A DNA stretch of 64,000 bases from Syncephalis plumigaleata (Eukaryota; Zoopagomycota; Zoopagomycetes; Zoopagales; Piptocephalidaceae). The stretch covers positions 248,001 to 312,000 of the forward strand of contig JAIXMF010000008.1 of the NCBI GenBank assembly GCA_025201365.1, read 5' to 3'. How positions within the stretch are numbered: the stretch's first letter is position 1; each line of letters starts with the position of its first letter. This document shows positions 11,604 to 23,433 of this stretch, piece by piece. Under the pieces are notes generated by a model. That model ran no database searches. It was not told where the DNA came from and saw only the letters and a program-made list of their open reading frames with translations. The translations under genes were made by a program, and so were the position numbers.

Positions 11604-14196
11604 CTGTTATATACAAGCATACATGGGTCGAGCGTCATTTACAGTTAGTATTGCGTGCATTACACCAATAGCAGTGTTGACTTACGTTCTATTTATACAC
11701 GGGCATAGGATGAACCATATGGCATATGCAATTAGTATATCATAGGTTATGAACAGAATGGAAACTTACACTCTATTATAAATGAGCGTACGTGGACCAA
11801 GTGGCATATCGTGATTAGTGCCTCATTCATTACAATCGAAGCGGTAACTTACAAACTATCATACACAAATATAGATGAAATGTATGTCATACGTAATTAG
11901 TACATTCATTCATTACGATCATAAATGTAACTTACCATCTGTTATACAAAGCATACATGGACCGGATGCCATAATATAATTAGTACGCCATAATTTATAA
12001 CTGGAGTGCTAACTTACACACTGTTATACCGGGACATACATAAAGATCAAATGCCACATCATAATTAGTATGGCTTACATTGGATTGGAATGATTACTTA
12101 CGCCCTATCATACAAGAACGTATGTGGATCGTGTGTCAAATTGTGGTTAGTATTTCGTTCATTACGATCAGAATAATGACTTACTTTCTATAATGCAGGA
12201 ACGTATATGAACCATGTGCCACATTGTGATCAGTACATTCATATATTACGGTTATAAATGACAACTTACGCCCTATCATACAAGAAATCATGTGCCACGT
12301 TACAATTAGCACATTCATTCACTACGGTCAGAATAATGACTTACGTTCTATCATACACAAATATACGTGGATCATGTGCCATATTGTGGTTAGTATTGAA
12401 TACGCTATAGTCAGAACGGTAACTTACTTCCTATTGTCCAGAAACATATATGGAGTCATGTGCCAGATTACGATTAGTATACCGTAGATTGTAACCGAAA
12501 TGTTAACTTACAAACTATCATACAGAAACATATGTATGGGTTGTGTGTCATACCATAATTAGTACCTCGTTCATTCATTATGGCCAGAATGATTACTTAC
12601 ATGCTATCATACGAGAACGTATGTGGATCATGTGGCATACTATCATTAGTACTCCATTCATTACAGTCAGAATGGTCACTTACCATCTATCATACAAGAA
12701 CATACGTGGATCGTGTGCCATGCTGTGATTAGTACATTCATAGACCAAGATCAGAAATGATAGCCTACCTCCTATTGTGTACGAAGATATGTGGATCATG
12801 TGCCGTATTATAATTAGTACCTCATTCATTACGGTCGGAATGATTACTTACATACTATCATACACAAACATATGTGGATTATGTGTCAATAATTTGGTTA
12901 GTACATCAGGTATTACTGTCAGAATGATTACTTACAGTCTATCATAGAGGAACATATGTGGATCATGTGTCATATCATAATTAGTATCTCGTTCATTGCG
13001 GTCGGATTAATGACTTACTTTCTATCATACAAGAACATATGTGAATTGTATGCCATAGTATGATTAGTACATTTATAGATTACGATCAGAAATGATAACT
13101 CACTCCCTATCATACACAGACATACGGAAATAATGAGCCATAGCGTGGTTGGTACCTCATTCATTACAAACAGAATGGTAACTTACATCCTACCATACAG
13201 GAACATACGTGGATAATGAGTCACATTGTTATTAGTACATCGTGCATAGGATTTGAATGATCACTTACTTTCTATTATACAAGAATATATGTGGATCATG
13301 TGTCATAGCGTGATTAGTACATTCATAGATTACGATCAAAAATGATCACTTACCCACTAGTATACACAAGCGTGTGTCAATCGTGTGCCATATTATAATT
13401 AGTACCTCGTTCATTCATTATGGCCAGAATGATTACTTACATGCTATCATACGAGAACGTATGTGGATAATGAGCCACATTGGTATTAGTACCTCATTCA
13501 TTACAGTCAGAATGATTACTCACGATCTATTGTACATGAACGTATGTGGATCATGTGTCATACTGTAGTTAGTACCCCATTTATCACGGTAAGAAAGGCA
13601 ACTTACAGGCTGGTATACGGAAACGTATGCGAATCATATGACATATTATAGTCAGTATCTCATACGCTGTAGTCAGAATGTTAACTTACAGGCTAATATA
13701 CAGGAATATACAGGATCATGTGCCATACTATGGTTAGTACGTCATTTATTGCCATCATAGTGATAACCTACGCACTGTGATAGACAAATGTATGGATTAT
13801 GTGGCAGATTGCGGTTAGTAGTCGTACACTACGATCAAAATGATAACTTACGGGTGCTTGAATGGCAGCACATATGATTTTGGTTTGTATTACAATTAGC
13901 ATAGTGCTTATTATGGTCAATAGAATAGCTTACGTTCTTGAGCTAACAAATTTATAGGTGGAATAGACATTATGATGTGATTAGCATATCAAAACAACCA
14001 TTTAATACACATGAACTTACGACCTATCGGTAATCATCGATAGACAATGAAACAATAGGCTACGATTAGTACATCAATTGATAGGATCACGGCCAGACAT
14101 ACCACGACGATCCAGGACGGGACTAGCTTCAACGGCGACCAGACTGGCGACAGCGACAACGGCGACGGCAATAGCGATGACGGCAGAGAACTTCAT
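10236..14196 (-). CDS. Single-codon micro-exon gene encoding a secreted peptide (left copy)
   Basis: Exon 1 (14103-14196, 94 nt) encodes a signal peptide starting MKFSAVIAIAV, a short pro-segment and a dibasic site (VLDRR). Then come 46 coding exons, 43 of them exactly 3 nt. Each lies between an AG acceptor and a GTAAGT-type donor, with introns of about 60-88 nt carrying a central TACTAAY. Exon 4 has 5 nt, setting phase 0, so later triplets are whole codons. Exon 32 has 6 nt, exon 47 apparently 2 nt, and exon 48 (10233-10248) ends the frame at TAA, 10236-10238. The product is 82 residues, 51 of them after RR, with two Cys (exons 5 and 26) and a Pro-rich C-terminal third. No internal stop occurs. 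Function is unknown; a secreted effector-like or signalling peptide processed at RR by a Kex2-type protease is an inference. A further intron follows the stop. Confidence 0.85.
11685..14023 (-). other. Micro-exon map, left gene, exons 2 to 30
   Basis: Lowest coordinate and minus-strand sequence of each exon. 2: 14021 GTC; 3: 13934 AAC; 4: 13852 CACCC; 5: 13772 TGC; 6: 13690 CCT; 7: 13607 CCT; 8: 13524 ATC; 9: 13441 CAT; 10: 13354 TGG; 11: 13269 AAA; 12: 13197 GAT; 13: 13104 GGA; 14: 13019 AAA; 15: 12936 ACT; 16: 12852 TAT; 17: 12769 GAG; 18: 12684 ATG; 19: 12601 CAT; 20: 12512 TTT; 21: 12428 GAA; 22: 12345 AAC; 23: 12270 GGC; 24: 12185 AAA; 25: 12102 GGC; 26: 12018 TGT; 27: 11936 ATG; 28: 11853 TTT; 29: 11770 AGT; 30: 11686 AAC. 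The G left over from exon 1 plus exons 2-4 read Gly, Gln, Pro, Pro; from exon 5 each triplet is one codon. Confidence 0.8.
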
Positions 14197-14331
14197 GTTG
14201 ATGTTGGCCTAGTGAAATGGATAGCTCAGCTGACTAGAACGAGAGTAGAAAGTAGAGTAGAGTAGAAAAGAGTAGAGTAGAGTAGAAGAGTGAATATGAG
14301 GATGGCAAGCTGAGTGTGTCAAAAGTGCTTG

Positions 14332-14338
14332 ATTTATA
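14332..14338 (-). promoter_or_regulatory. TATA box (TATAAAT) of the left micro-exon gene
   Basis: TATAAAT on the minus strand lies about 136 bases upstream of the ATG at 14196, followed by a pyrimidine tract of CTACT repeats (about 14235-14285). The right gene has the same TATAAAT (53614-53620), CT tract and near-identical leader at the same spacing. The conserved promoter suggests that both genes are expressed in the same way. Confidence 0.65.
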
Positions 14339-15499
14339 GCCGAGATTATGCTAAACATCTAGGTGGAAAGCATGATGATGGCTATCGTGGCGTCATTCAT
14401 TATACACGCGAGTAGTTGTTCTAAGCATCTACTCCACATGCCGACATGTTGTAACAGCATGAGATGATATTATCACGCTGTATTACACATTTTACTACAT
14501 TGTTTTAGCTCCAAGAGGCCTTCTCTCCTTATTTCCTTCACCTGGGATTCTTTTCAGGGGACTTTGTAACCCAACCCTATGTTGTTATTCACTATTTCCT
14601 CCATACTCGCCACTCCCATTTCTCTTTTACCTGTTATTTCCAGGAAGAAACATTCGCATTGGGATTACTTTGGTGGTGATGGTGTGATAGAAGTCACCAT
14701 TGTTCAAAAGTAGCAGGACTGGTATTTGAATAAGCCGGTTTTGTAAGAAGAAAACCGGAAGGTCCCAGCACCATGGCTTTTGTCCATACGTTTCACCAAC
14801 CACATATGAGGGAACTGCATGACCATTTGCTGGTCAAGGGTTAAGCAGCTAACCTCAGTTTGAGTAGAACATATCAGTTCAACAGAGCGTGTTAGAGCCA
14901 TTTCATGTTTGAATAGAGGTCTGGGCTAAATCATTAGAATAGCCAACCATCTAACGAGGAATGAAGTAACCGTCATCTGCAATACATGACACAAATGCAA
15001 GCATACAACAATGTACGAGTGCTTCACGATGCCCGTTGCTTTCAATGTGGTCGGATTGGTCAGTCCAATGTAAGCAAGCTGGGGAATATGAGCATTTGCC
15101 GAAGGAGGGAGTGTTTAGTTGCTTGGAATTATCGAATGCAACTATCATTAGGCTGAGAACTGATGTAGCTCGTTTACATCCACCTATTTGTTCGACATCA
15201 TTCTTTTCAGTCAATAAAAGTACTCATTTCCATCATCACTTGTTTTAACTCCTTAGTCTTGCATTTCACTAATACTAGCCATTATGCTATGCTCGGATTG
15301 TTATGCGTATTACATGCATGTGTGGTGAGGATAGTCGGCTGTTCGATGAAGTCGATTAAGAAGTGGCTAGGCAAAGATAGGAAGCATGTCTGCCTAGTTG
15401 GACAGTGATGGCAAACCAAGTTGAATAGCCAATATTATGCTCTTTTAGCATAGAGATACGTGCGAATTACGAACAATACACGATAGCTGCCAATAATGG
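14339..15499. other. Upstream region of the left micro-exon gene
   Basis: This matches 52480-53610 of the right arm in inverted orientation. No gene is supported; open frames at 14704-14901, 14951-15214 and 15036-15248 are interrupted or shifted in the other arm. Both copies contain the segment with CTTTTGACACAC just downstream of the TATA box and a block ending near CCCTGAAAAGAATCCCAGG (seen on the plus strand in the right arm), which could hold regulatory sites. Confidence 0.35.
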
Positions 15500-15760
15500 A
15501 GCGTGCATGTAATTATTATTCTGACTTGATTGTCATATTCATACAAATGCCATTCATTATCATGACATCTACATGACATGTTCATTTGTATGCCATCTAT
15601 CATTGCTCATTCCATTGTCAATTGACGTGATCAATACTGATTGCAATATATCACGACATGTCATCGAATGATCCCACAATCATATGGACATGAACATACT
15701 TGATGGTATCTATAATGCGATACGACATTCATCCAATTAATATGATCTATTATCATTATT
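15500..15760 (-). repeat. Short dispersed repeat, copy 2
   Basis: The reverse complement of this segment matches 52220-52470 and 59240-59465 closely, including CATATGATTGTGGGATCATT, CGATGACATG and the CATGTAGATGTCATGATAATG stretch. Here it joins the outer segment of the left arm to the micro-exon gene's upstream region. Confidence 0.75.
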
Positions 15761-16305
15761 AACTACGCTGTATAAACCAACATACTTACGATCTAATAAA
15801 TTCATTCATTCATTTACATACACATGCAGTTTACTCTATCAACAGCTTCCTCAATTGCTCATAGACTTGTGTAGCACATACTGAATCGTACTAGTACAAT
15901 TACTAGCAATACTCAACATTATACCACCGTCCTCTGTCGCTTTTATCTATTTGTTGCTGAACTATAGGCAGCATTATACCATTACAGCAAAGTTATCAAT
16001 GGTATTAAATGATACGAAGCTTACATTGCCGTATTCACGATACATACTCGAATAAACACAGATAGCCGTAACAAGCATGGTTTCACTTTATGAGACATTA
16101 AAAAGAAATAAAGCAAGTTCATTATCGTAGTATCTTATCAATACTTCTATAGATTATAAACTGAAATAAACATATGAAGGGGAAGAGATTAGTATCGTAT
16201 GTAACATTGGTTACTATTTCCGAACACATGAATTCGATGGAATAATTAAGAAAAAATAAAAAAATGAAATGATTACGCATGCAATGTTAGTCATTTTCAT
16301 CAAAC

Positions 16306-17988
16306 ATGAAGGAACAAGGCCGTGAATTTTCCACATATTACTTTGACTGGTTGCGCTCGCGAGGCACCACAATTGATCAGAATTTAGCTATAGTGACGGT
16401 GGACGGTAAAGGACGTGGCCTCTACTTGTATCCTGAGAAGCAAAACGTATTACCATCATCGACTATCGATATCAAATCATCCACCGATGAGTGTAGCGTA
16501 GCAAAATTGCCTCGCTCTTTGGTTATTACGGCACAAAATGTCCATCAGATAGCAGTGAAGCACTGGCCGGTACTTGCTATGTGGATTGATGGCTTAGCTG
16601 CAATGGATGATATGGATGCTACAACTTATGAACGTTCCGTACTGCTAGCCCTAATTATTCACCATTCCCGTGTATTAGCAGGAAGGAAGGACAATCAGCC
16701 ATCTAGCCATTTAGCATTAGCAGATAGTGGTAGTGGCAGTGGCAGCGAGACATGCCCATTCCTACCGTTTGTTGCCACACTACCTGATAATACCGAATTA
16801 CCATCACCTGTACTATGGCCATCTAGTTTAGAGGAGAGGGGCGTAGAACAAGGAAACACATTCGATTGCCTTGCCTTGCTTGAGGGAACATCATTGGGCG
16901 CCGCTATTATAGCTAAGAAGCGATTCTTGCAAACAGAAGTCAAGCGATGGCAAGCTATGTGTAAATACACTCGTGATCAACATGATCATTCAACTAACAA
17001 TACGAATAATGATGATATCTGTTACTTATTAAACGATATAACGCATGAGGAATTGATACGTGCCGATGCCCTATATTGGTCGCGTGTACTCGAGATCACA
17101 TCGTCGACTGATGAAGCGCATCAACGTGGAACTACCGCGTTTCTCCCGTTGATCGATATGTGTAATCACGCAGGAGAGCAGGCCAATGCTCGTTGGCAAC
17201 TAACGCCAGAGGGTGATGTTGAATTACTGGTTAGCGCAGCACTCTTAGCAAACACGAATGAACAAGTGGAACTTTGCATATCGTACGGCGATAAAACCAA
17301 CGAGGAACTATTATTTCTATATGGTTTTACATTGTCGGATACGCGATACGATTCATGTACCCTTATGGCTCCACTAGAGGCGGGCAATCAGTATGTGACA
17401 CCGACTACTACGGAACAAGAAGTGGAGGCACTTGTTATGGGGAAAATGTATTTATTGCAAGCGGTAGAGGAATGGAAACCGCAACTAGTGTTACGTACAC
17501 CATCCACTGGAGAAGGAGAAGTGGATGTAACCACGAATGATACGTTAAATAAGCGACACTGGTGTCCCTGGTTAACACCAAATGCCGAGCGTGTATTTCA
17601 ATTGTGTATGCTAGGAAGCGATGAGTTTGACACGGCAGAACAGCCAGACAATAAATACGGACTAGAATGGACCGTTTACGATAGAGTGCTTGATAAATTT
17701 AACGAAGATTTCGACAAAGCTATCGATCCACACCGATTGACACTACAACAGCGTATGATCCCTGTATTATACGAGTTAGTTGAACAACAATTGGCATGCG
17801 TGTCATCGTTATCTATCACTGCTGCTGCTGCTGCTGCTGCTCATCATCTATCCCTATCCAGTCGTAGTGATGATGACGCGTCATTATTACAAGATGTGGA
17901 TCGTGTGAAACACATACACAACTACTTGACTGGGATAGAACGAGTGGCCAAAGCCATTCTCCATTGGCTTAACGACGCAACTAACTAA
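16306..17988 (+). CDS. SET-domain protein lysine methyltransferase-like
   Basis: A single exon of 560 residues starts at ATG 16306. The region around residues 270-350 contains FLPLIDMCNH followed about 50 residues later by ISYGDKTNEELLFLYGF, the two hallmark segments of the SET domain in the Rubisco-LSMT/SETD3/SETD6/RKM group, where the Asn-His pair contacts S-adenosylmethionine and the Tyr residues line the active site. The C-terminal 200 residues fit the helical substrate-binding half of this family, apart from a run of Ala encoded by a GCT repeat (about 17818-17840). The expected reaction is SAM-dependent methylation of a lysine, or of histidine as in SETD3; the substrate cannot be told. 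It is intronless, unlike its neighbours. It starts about 210 bases inside the host-gene block, next to the inverted-repeat boundary. Confidence 0.85.
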   Translation: MKEQGREFSTYYFDWLRSRGTTIDQNLAIVTVDGKGRGLYLYPEKQNVLPSSTIDIKSSTDECSVAKLPRSLVITAQNVHQIAVKHWPVLAMWIDGLAAMDDMDATTYERSVLLALIIHHSRVLAGRKDNQPSSHLALADSGSGSGSETCPFLPFVATLPDNTELPSPVLWPSSLEERGVEQGNTFDCLALLEGTSLGAAIIAKKRFLQTEVKRWQAMCKYTRDQHDHSTNNTNNDDICYLLNDITHEELIRADALYWSRVLEITSSTDEAHQRGTTAFLPLIDMCNHAGEQANARWQLTPEGDVELLVSAALLANTNEQVELCISYGDKTNEELLFLYGFTLSDTRYDSCTLMAPLEAGNQYVTPTTTEQEVEALVMGKMYLLQAVEEWKPQLVLRTPSTGEGEVDVTTNDTLNKRHWCPWLTPNAERVFQLCMLGSDEFDTAEQPDNKYGLEWTVYDRVLDKFNEDFDKAIDPHRLTLQQRMIPVLYELVEQQLACVSSLSITAAAAAAAHHLSLSSRSDDDASLLQDVDRVKHIHNYLTGIERVAKAILHWLNDATN

Positions 17989-18386
17989 CTAGCTAACTAG
18001 CAAGCAAGTGTCACAACGCATTAATAACGGTGGTTGAATTGGGGCAATTGACAATAAAGACTAAATTGCAGCCCCACGTGAATAGAATTCATTTATTGTA
18101 AAAAGACGGCAACTCCTTACTCGGTGTTACCGATATCCGCTTCGTTGTTTGAATAAATCACATCTCAACCCGTTACCATCGTCAGTAGTGATAAACACTA
18201 CTCTACTCTACTCTATTCCTCCTCTTTAACTTTCTACATTACTTGTTGGTACACTTTTCTCAACTTACTCTTTAACTTGCTCATAACCTTGTTTATTGCT
18301 CACTTGTTAAAAAAAACACGTACTCGCTTTATTCATAAACAACTTGTTTATTTCTTTTCTCGTTTTACAGCAACGCTTCAATCACA

Positions 18387-20761
18387 ATGACACAAACACC
18401 GTCTGCTTCAGCGTTCTCCAACGTTAAGGGAGCTCAGCCCACACCGGTATTCGACCCGGTAGCCCTGAACCATATCCTTGACCCGGATAACCGTGATAAT
18501 CGGGAACGAGTCAAGAAATTCATTATCGAACATAAAGAGCTGTACACGCCTCGTTTTGATATTCCATTAAACGAGGAGCGTGACCTAGCCTACAAACGTC
18601 TACGTTTGCTAGGTGAAGCCGGGTTCATTTCCGTGTTGGATTTTGAAACGAATCCACTCAACATCTTTGCAGGTAACTATAAATAATAATTGGTAGGCAG
18701 CATTTATTTATTTATTTATTAGTTCATGAGGTTGCCGGTCTCGTGGATGCTGGTATGGCTACGAAACTTACGGTTAATTTCAACTTGGTAAGTGACGTTG
18801 AATGTAATGAAATATAATATAATTAATAATAGATGTATATATGTATACAATAGTTCGGTGGCACGGTACTCAAGCTAGGCACGGAGCGTCATCGTCATTT
18901 AATTCCAAATATCGATACGCTTCATTCCACCGGTTGTTTTGGTTTAACAGAGCTGGGCTATGGCAACAATGCCATTGAAATGGAAACCACTGCCCATTAC
19001 GATACGAAGACCAAGGAATTCATCATTCATAGTCCAACGACCAAGAGTCAGAAATACTGGATTACCAACGGTGCCGTTCATGCCAAATATTGTGTTGTCT
19101 TCGCACAATTGGAGATTAATGGAACACATGAAGGTAGGCTAGTTAGAATGATCATACGAATGATAACTTCAACGATATAAATTAATTAATGCATTTCTAT
19201 TTATTATATATATACGTGTATATATATTTAGGTATTCACGCTTTCTTGGTTCGTATTCGTAATGAGGATTTCAGCGTGTGTCCCGGTGTTACTATTCGTG
19301 ATATGGGTCGTAAACACGAATTGGATGGTGTCGACAATGCATTGCTCTCCTTTGATCATGTTCGGTAAGCAAATTGATAACAATACACTATTAACAATGC
19401 TAATCTATGATATGTATATAGTATTCCACGCGAGAATCTATTGAATCGTTACTCAAATGTAGCTGAAGATGGCAGCTTCACCTCTACCATTAGTGGCCGT
19501 CGTGCAAGATTCATCGTCGTGGCCGATCAATTGCTTAGCGGTCGTCTATGCATTGCTGCCATGAACTTGTCAGCTGCTCGTATGGCGCTAGTCATTGCTC
19601 TACGCTATGCTGCCACTCGTCTTACCGTGGGTCCTAATGGTAAATCGGATACGCCAATTTTATCGTATCAATTGCAACAACGTGCGATTATTCCATTATT
19701 GGCACGCACCATTGCGCTTAATGTCGGATTGAACTACGTGAAACGAGTGTGGATGAATCCGGCCAGTCCACCCTCCGCAGTCATTCGTCTATGCTGCGTT
19801 ATTAAACCGTTGATCACCTGGAATACCGAGCGTGTCGGCAGTGTTTGTCGTGAACGATGTGGCGGTCAAGGCTACTTGCGAGCATCGCGTCTATCCTCTG
19901 TCATTGGATTTGCTCATGCGGTAAGACAATATCATTCATGACATGGTATATACTGTACTAATCAATCCTGTTTATCCTGTTGTTATTATTTAGGGTATCA
20001 CGGCTGAAGGTGATAATTCCGTACTCATGCAAAAAGTTGCCAAAGAATTATTGGCTGATGTTCAAAAAGGTCTGGAGAAATTGCCAGAGATCAAACGATC
20101 CGGTACACCCTCCACCTGGTCACTCGATGACATTGAATCGCTCTTGGATCTCATTCGTTTGCAATCAAACAGCCACGTTAAAGAGGTGAGTGTATCGATT
20201 ATGGCAGATCAATTGAAATGGCAAACTAATAAAAAGGTGTTTTATTCCATTTAGCTTGGTAAGAAGATGGTTGATGGTAAAGCGCAAGGCAAGTCAATCT
20301 ACCAAGTTTGGATGCTGGAGGCGTCCGAGTTGATCCAGGCCACCTCACGTCTCTACGGTGAACGTGTGTGCATGGAGCAATTCGTCTCGCTCATTCAGAC
20401 AACACCCATCTCACCATTGCGGTAAGTTAGTTATGTCAGTTAGTTGCAATACGAATACTAATATGATATCAATAATGATACCATTAGTGACACACTCGTG
20501 GATATCGCTCGTATCTACGCGTTAGCCATCGTTGAACGGGATCTCGCTTGGTATCAGACTCATGGCTACATTACACCAGCCAATGGTGCTAAATTATCCG
20601 ATCTACTATCCGATTACGTTAGACAATTGGCACCACGTACACTTAACATTCTCGATGGATTTGCCATTCCAGACGAGCTTCTCTTTGCTCCTATCGCCTT
20701 GGATTGGGAGCGCTACAACGAATACGACAATCATGGTGAACTAGTAGGCAACAAGCTATAA
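18387..20761 (+). CDS. Peroxisomal acyl-CoA oxidase
   Basis: Eight exons (18387-18672, 18723-18787, 18854-19133, 19232-19364, 19422-19920, 19994-20185, 20255-20421, 20488-20761) join in frame to 631 residues, close to the usual 650-700. Family motifs include [13 protein letters not shown] in exon 3 (FAD/substrate region), [12 protein letters not shown] at the end of exon 5 and EGDNSVLMQ in exon 6. The C terminus Asn-Lys-Leu resembles a PTS1 peroxisomal signal. It catalyses the first step of peroxisomal beta-oxidation, oxidising acyl-CoA to trans-2-enoyl-CoA and passing electrons to oxygen to give H2O2. Introns are 50-98 nt with clean GT-AG ends. The name POX1/ACOX would apply, but the substrate class cannot be assigned, so no symbol is given. 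Confidence 0.95.
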
Positions 20762-20928
20762 TCTATGTTGTTCCCATCGAGACCATTACACATAACCATT
20801 ATTACTAATAAATGGATGAATTATAAGATTACTTTTATTCATATATGTAAATGTATATACACTACATCGACAACAATAGTAACAATACATGAAAGTATTT
20901 TATATATTTATGTATATAGATATATTAT

Positions 20929-23189
20929 TTACAACGAAATGAAATCATTATCTTGTCTTTCTTCATTGTCATCATCGTCATCTTCATCTTCATCACTACT
21001 TACTAAATCATTCATGTCAATATCTTGACCATCATCTTCATCATCTTCTTCATCATCTTCTTCATCATCATCATCATCGCCACTAATACTTGATATAGGT
21101 TGAGCGTTTAATGGGTCAACTTCATCATCAGAACTAATGAAATCAAGTATTTCCTGTTCTATTGACTGCTGCTGTGATGGTGATGATGCTACCGATTGAT
21201 TATTTACTGGTTCATTGGTTGATGTCACTCGTTGCATTGCAGTGAAATCAGGTAGTAAACCAGCAACCGATACTGAAGGAATAATTGATGTGGTTGCTTT
21301 ATCATTGTCACTGCTACTATACCATTATTATTATCGCTTGTTTGATTTACTTTCTCCGTAGCATTTGCCGTTTTCTGCGGTTTCCTTAATAAACTGTGCG
21401 GTAATGTGCAATAGGACAGGGTGCAATGTCCGTAAGTCGCGTAGAATGGACACAAGAGCAAATGTCGCTCATAGCAGTTATCGCCATTATCGCAGTAACC
21501 GTATCTAGCGAATAATCGACATACTGGTGCATTTGGATCGATTCGAATGTGAGCGAATCTACAAGTTGCTCGTCGACATTGTGCTATCTGGAAATGGATA
21601 CAATGAGGTTGCTTCTCCGGTTGAATGGTATGCGACAAATGACAATTATCGCTAGTACACTCGCCCGTCAATAATAGATTGGCGCATAATGCTACACGTG
21701 ATGGATCGTGAATGTAACGACATCGTCCACATTTACGTTGTCTAGGACAACTTCCTAAATGATATCATATACATATATACATATATATAAATTTATACGT
21801 GTGTATTCTATAAACATCAACTAGCATGCAACCTACCTAATCGATGATAATGACGACAATACTTGAGACTATGATCCACATTACGAGATGGAATACTATA
21901 GTATAATGATGTTGTCTGTTAAATAAAACTATCCAGCGTAACAGCACATAAGAAGAATGTCACTTACATGATAGAACCATTCGCATCCACCTTGACGCGA
22001 ATTAGATTTCCTCGTTTCGTTCGTGTATAGGGAACACCGTCAATATTAACTATACGTGCTATCGGTTTTCGTTGATTTGATCTTAATTTCTTGACGGCAT
22101 TCATCTTGAATACATTATCTATACAAGATGTGCATCATTATATTACTCTACACTACTCGTTATGTTTATGTATAATGATAATTACCCAATGTATCGCTCT
22201 CTTTACGCTTTCGTACTAGTTTCCTACCACTTGAATTGGTGAAGAATGTAATACCGTCCACAACAATCTCACGTTGCTTAGGAGTTACTTTACGTAATGC
22301 TATACAAGTTGGTCAGCAACTATGATCATTATTCATCTACTTTATAGCGCTATACAAACCAGATGAGTTGCTGCCATTGCTAGTGGATGCAAGTACAAGT
22401 TTGTTTCCGTTTTTATTCTTCTTGTACACGCCACCATTTTTGAGTGTAATTATTGACTTGGTAATTTTAGCACTACTCGATACATGTAGTTTATTGCGAT
22501 TATTCAATGACATGTTATCCAGTAAATAAACGAATAATATATGAATGAATACCTACCTTTTCGGTTTAACATACAATGTACGCGGCATACCACTACCACT
22601 GCCAATAGCAGTACTAGTAGCTGGCATTGGATTGTTTATAACGCTCGCCTTATCTAAATTGCTGTATATAATAAACAGATTCACCTTATACCGCAGGTCT
22701 TACCAATATCTGAACGAACAAGCTTATTGCCACGGCGAATATAACCAGTTGTTGTCGCTGTTGTATTGTTACTAGATATGCTATCGGTATCTACCGAGTC
22801 GTTTACTATTGCTGCACTATTGCTATCGCTGTTACTGGTATTGCTAGTCACTGGATGATTACCGTCCACCACCGTAGATGTTGAACTGCAATGCTTATTG
22901 ACCAGTGTCAAGTTACGTGAACCAGTAGGTCTTGCTGGTGGCATGCCACGTCCACGACCATAGGCTATCCTGCTAAATGCCCCTCTACTCCTAGCAGGTC
23001 TACCGCGAGCAGTATAAGAATGACCTGTCGAATAGCCTTGCTGTGTATCATTCTTGTAATGATTCTGAATAGCTCCTGATTATCATGGTATTTTAGTCCT
23101 GCATCCTGATCATACGTGCAAGTTCACCCACCTGAAAGACGAGCAATCTCGTTCAACAAGGACTGTTGACTTGATTGCTGATTACTCAT
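20929..23189 (-). CDS. CCCH zinc-finger protein, ZC3H3-like
   Basis: Nine exons on the minus strand (23189-23132, 23075-22704, 22653-22557, 22472-22360, 22299-22186, 22118-21968, 21895-21837, 21754-21323, 21272-20929) keep frame for 579 residues. An Arg/Gly-rich and Ser/Thr-rich N-terminal half is followed by tandem CCCH fingers, about residues 310-440: YCRHYHRLGSCPRQRKCGRCRYIH, then segments with CANLLLTGECTSDNCHLSH, CIHFQIAQCRRATCRFAH, CRLFARYGYCDNGDNCYERH and CPFYATYGHCTLSYCTLPH. This multi-finger layout is that of ZC3H3/Smicl proteins, linked to polyadenylation and mRNA export. The C terminus is a long Asp/Glu tract. Two acceptors (before exons 3 and 7) require skipping an earlier AG. The 3' end is tail-to-tail with the acyl-CoA oxidase. 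Confidence 0.85.
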
Positions 23190-23433
23190 AGGGAAATAGT
23201 TGACAATAATAGCAATATCAAAGAGAGAAACAAGGAAAACAAGAAGCACAAATGGGTGTGTGGACATTGGAATGGATTGTTACTTGTTAGAGACCTTTTT
23301 TTTACTATCCGATGAACAATAGGAGTTAGCACTTTACTTTCAAGTGTATCATCATTGAGCAACAATTATATTACAATAGATTAGTGGTATAATTTATTAA
23401 TAGTAAGGATTAGATAAACACTATTGTTACAAT

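Larger units (their letters stand above)
5222..16095 (-). repeat. Left arm of a large inverted duplication (about 10.9 kb)
   Basis: Read on the minus strand, this block matches 47975-59465 on the plus strand. Shared parts are an outer unique-sequence segment (15740-16095 against 47975-48440), the micro-exon gene with its promoter, a POP 3' fragment, the POP 5' flank and the POP gene. The order differs: left (minus strand) is outer segment, short repeat, micro-exon gene, POP fragment, short repeat, POP gene; right is outer segment, POP gene, short repeat, micro-exon gene, POP fragment, short repeat. Boundaries are judged by eye, to within about 50 bases. The arms are diverged by several percent, so this is not a recent assembly artefact. 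Confidence 0.85.

Noticed and set aside
12290-13568. Open frames of 60-65 codons inside the left array (and similar ones at 54133-57692)
   Set aside because: They are shadow translations of the repeated intron sequence, recur with the unit period and lie mostly on the strand opposite to the spliced gene.
10236-14060. CRISPR array or centromeric/telomeric satellite
   Set aside because: The spacing of about 83 bp superficially resembles a repeat-spacer array, but the repeats are diverged rather than identical, the variable part is only three bases, every unit has donor, branch and acceptor signals, and the array is tied to a signal-peptide exon with a promoter. The genome is eukaryotic.
15500-15760. 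Long terminal repeat or transposon ends
   Set aside because: The short repeats at module joints lack TG...CA ends, target-site duplications, primer-binding sites or any transposase or polymerase frame nearby.
20929-21130. Simple GAT/CAT microsatellite
   Set aside because: This low-complexity stretch is the in-frame acidic C-terminal tail of the CCCH zinc-finger protein.
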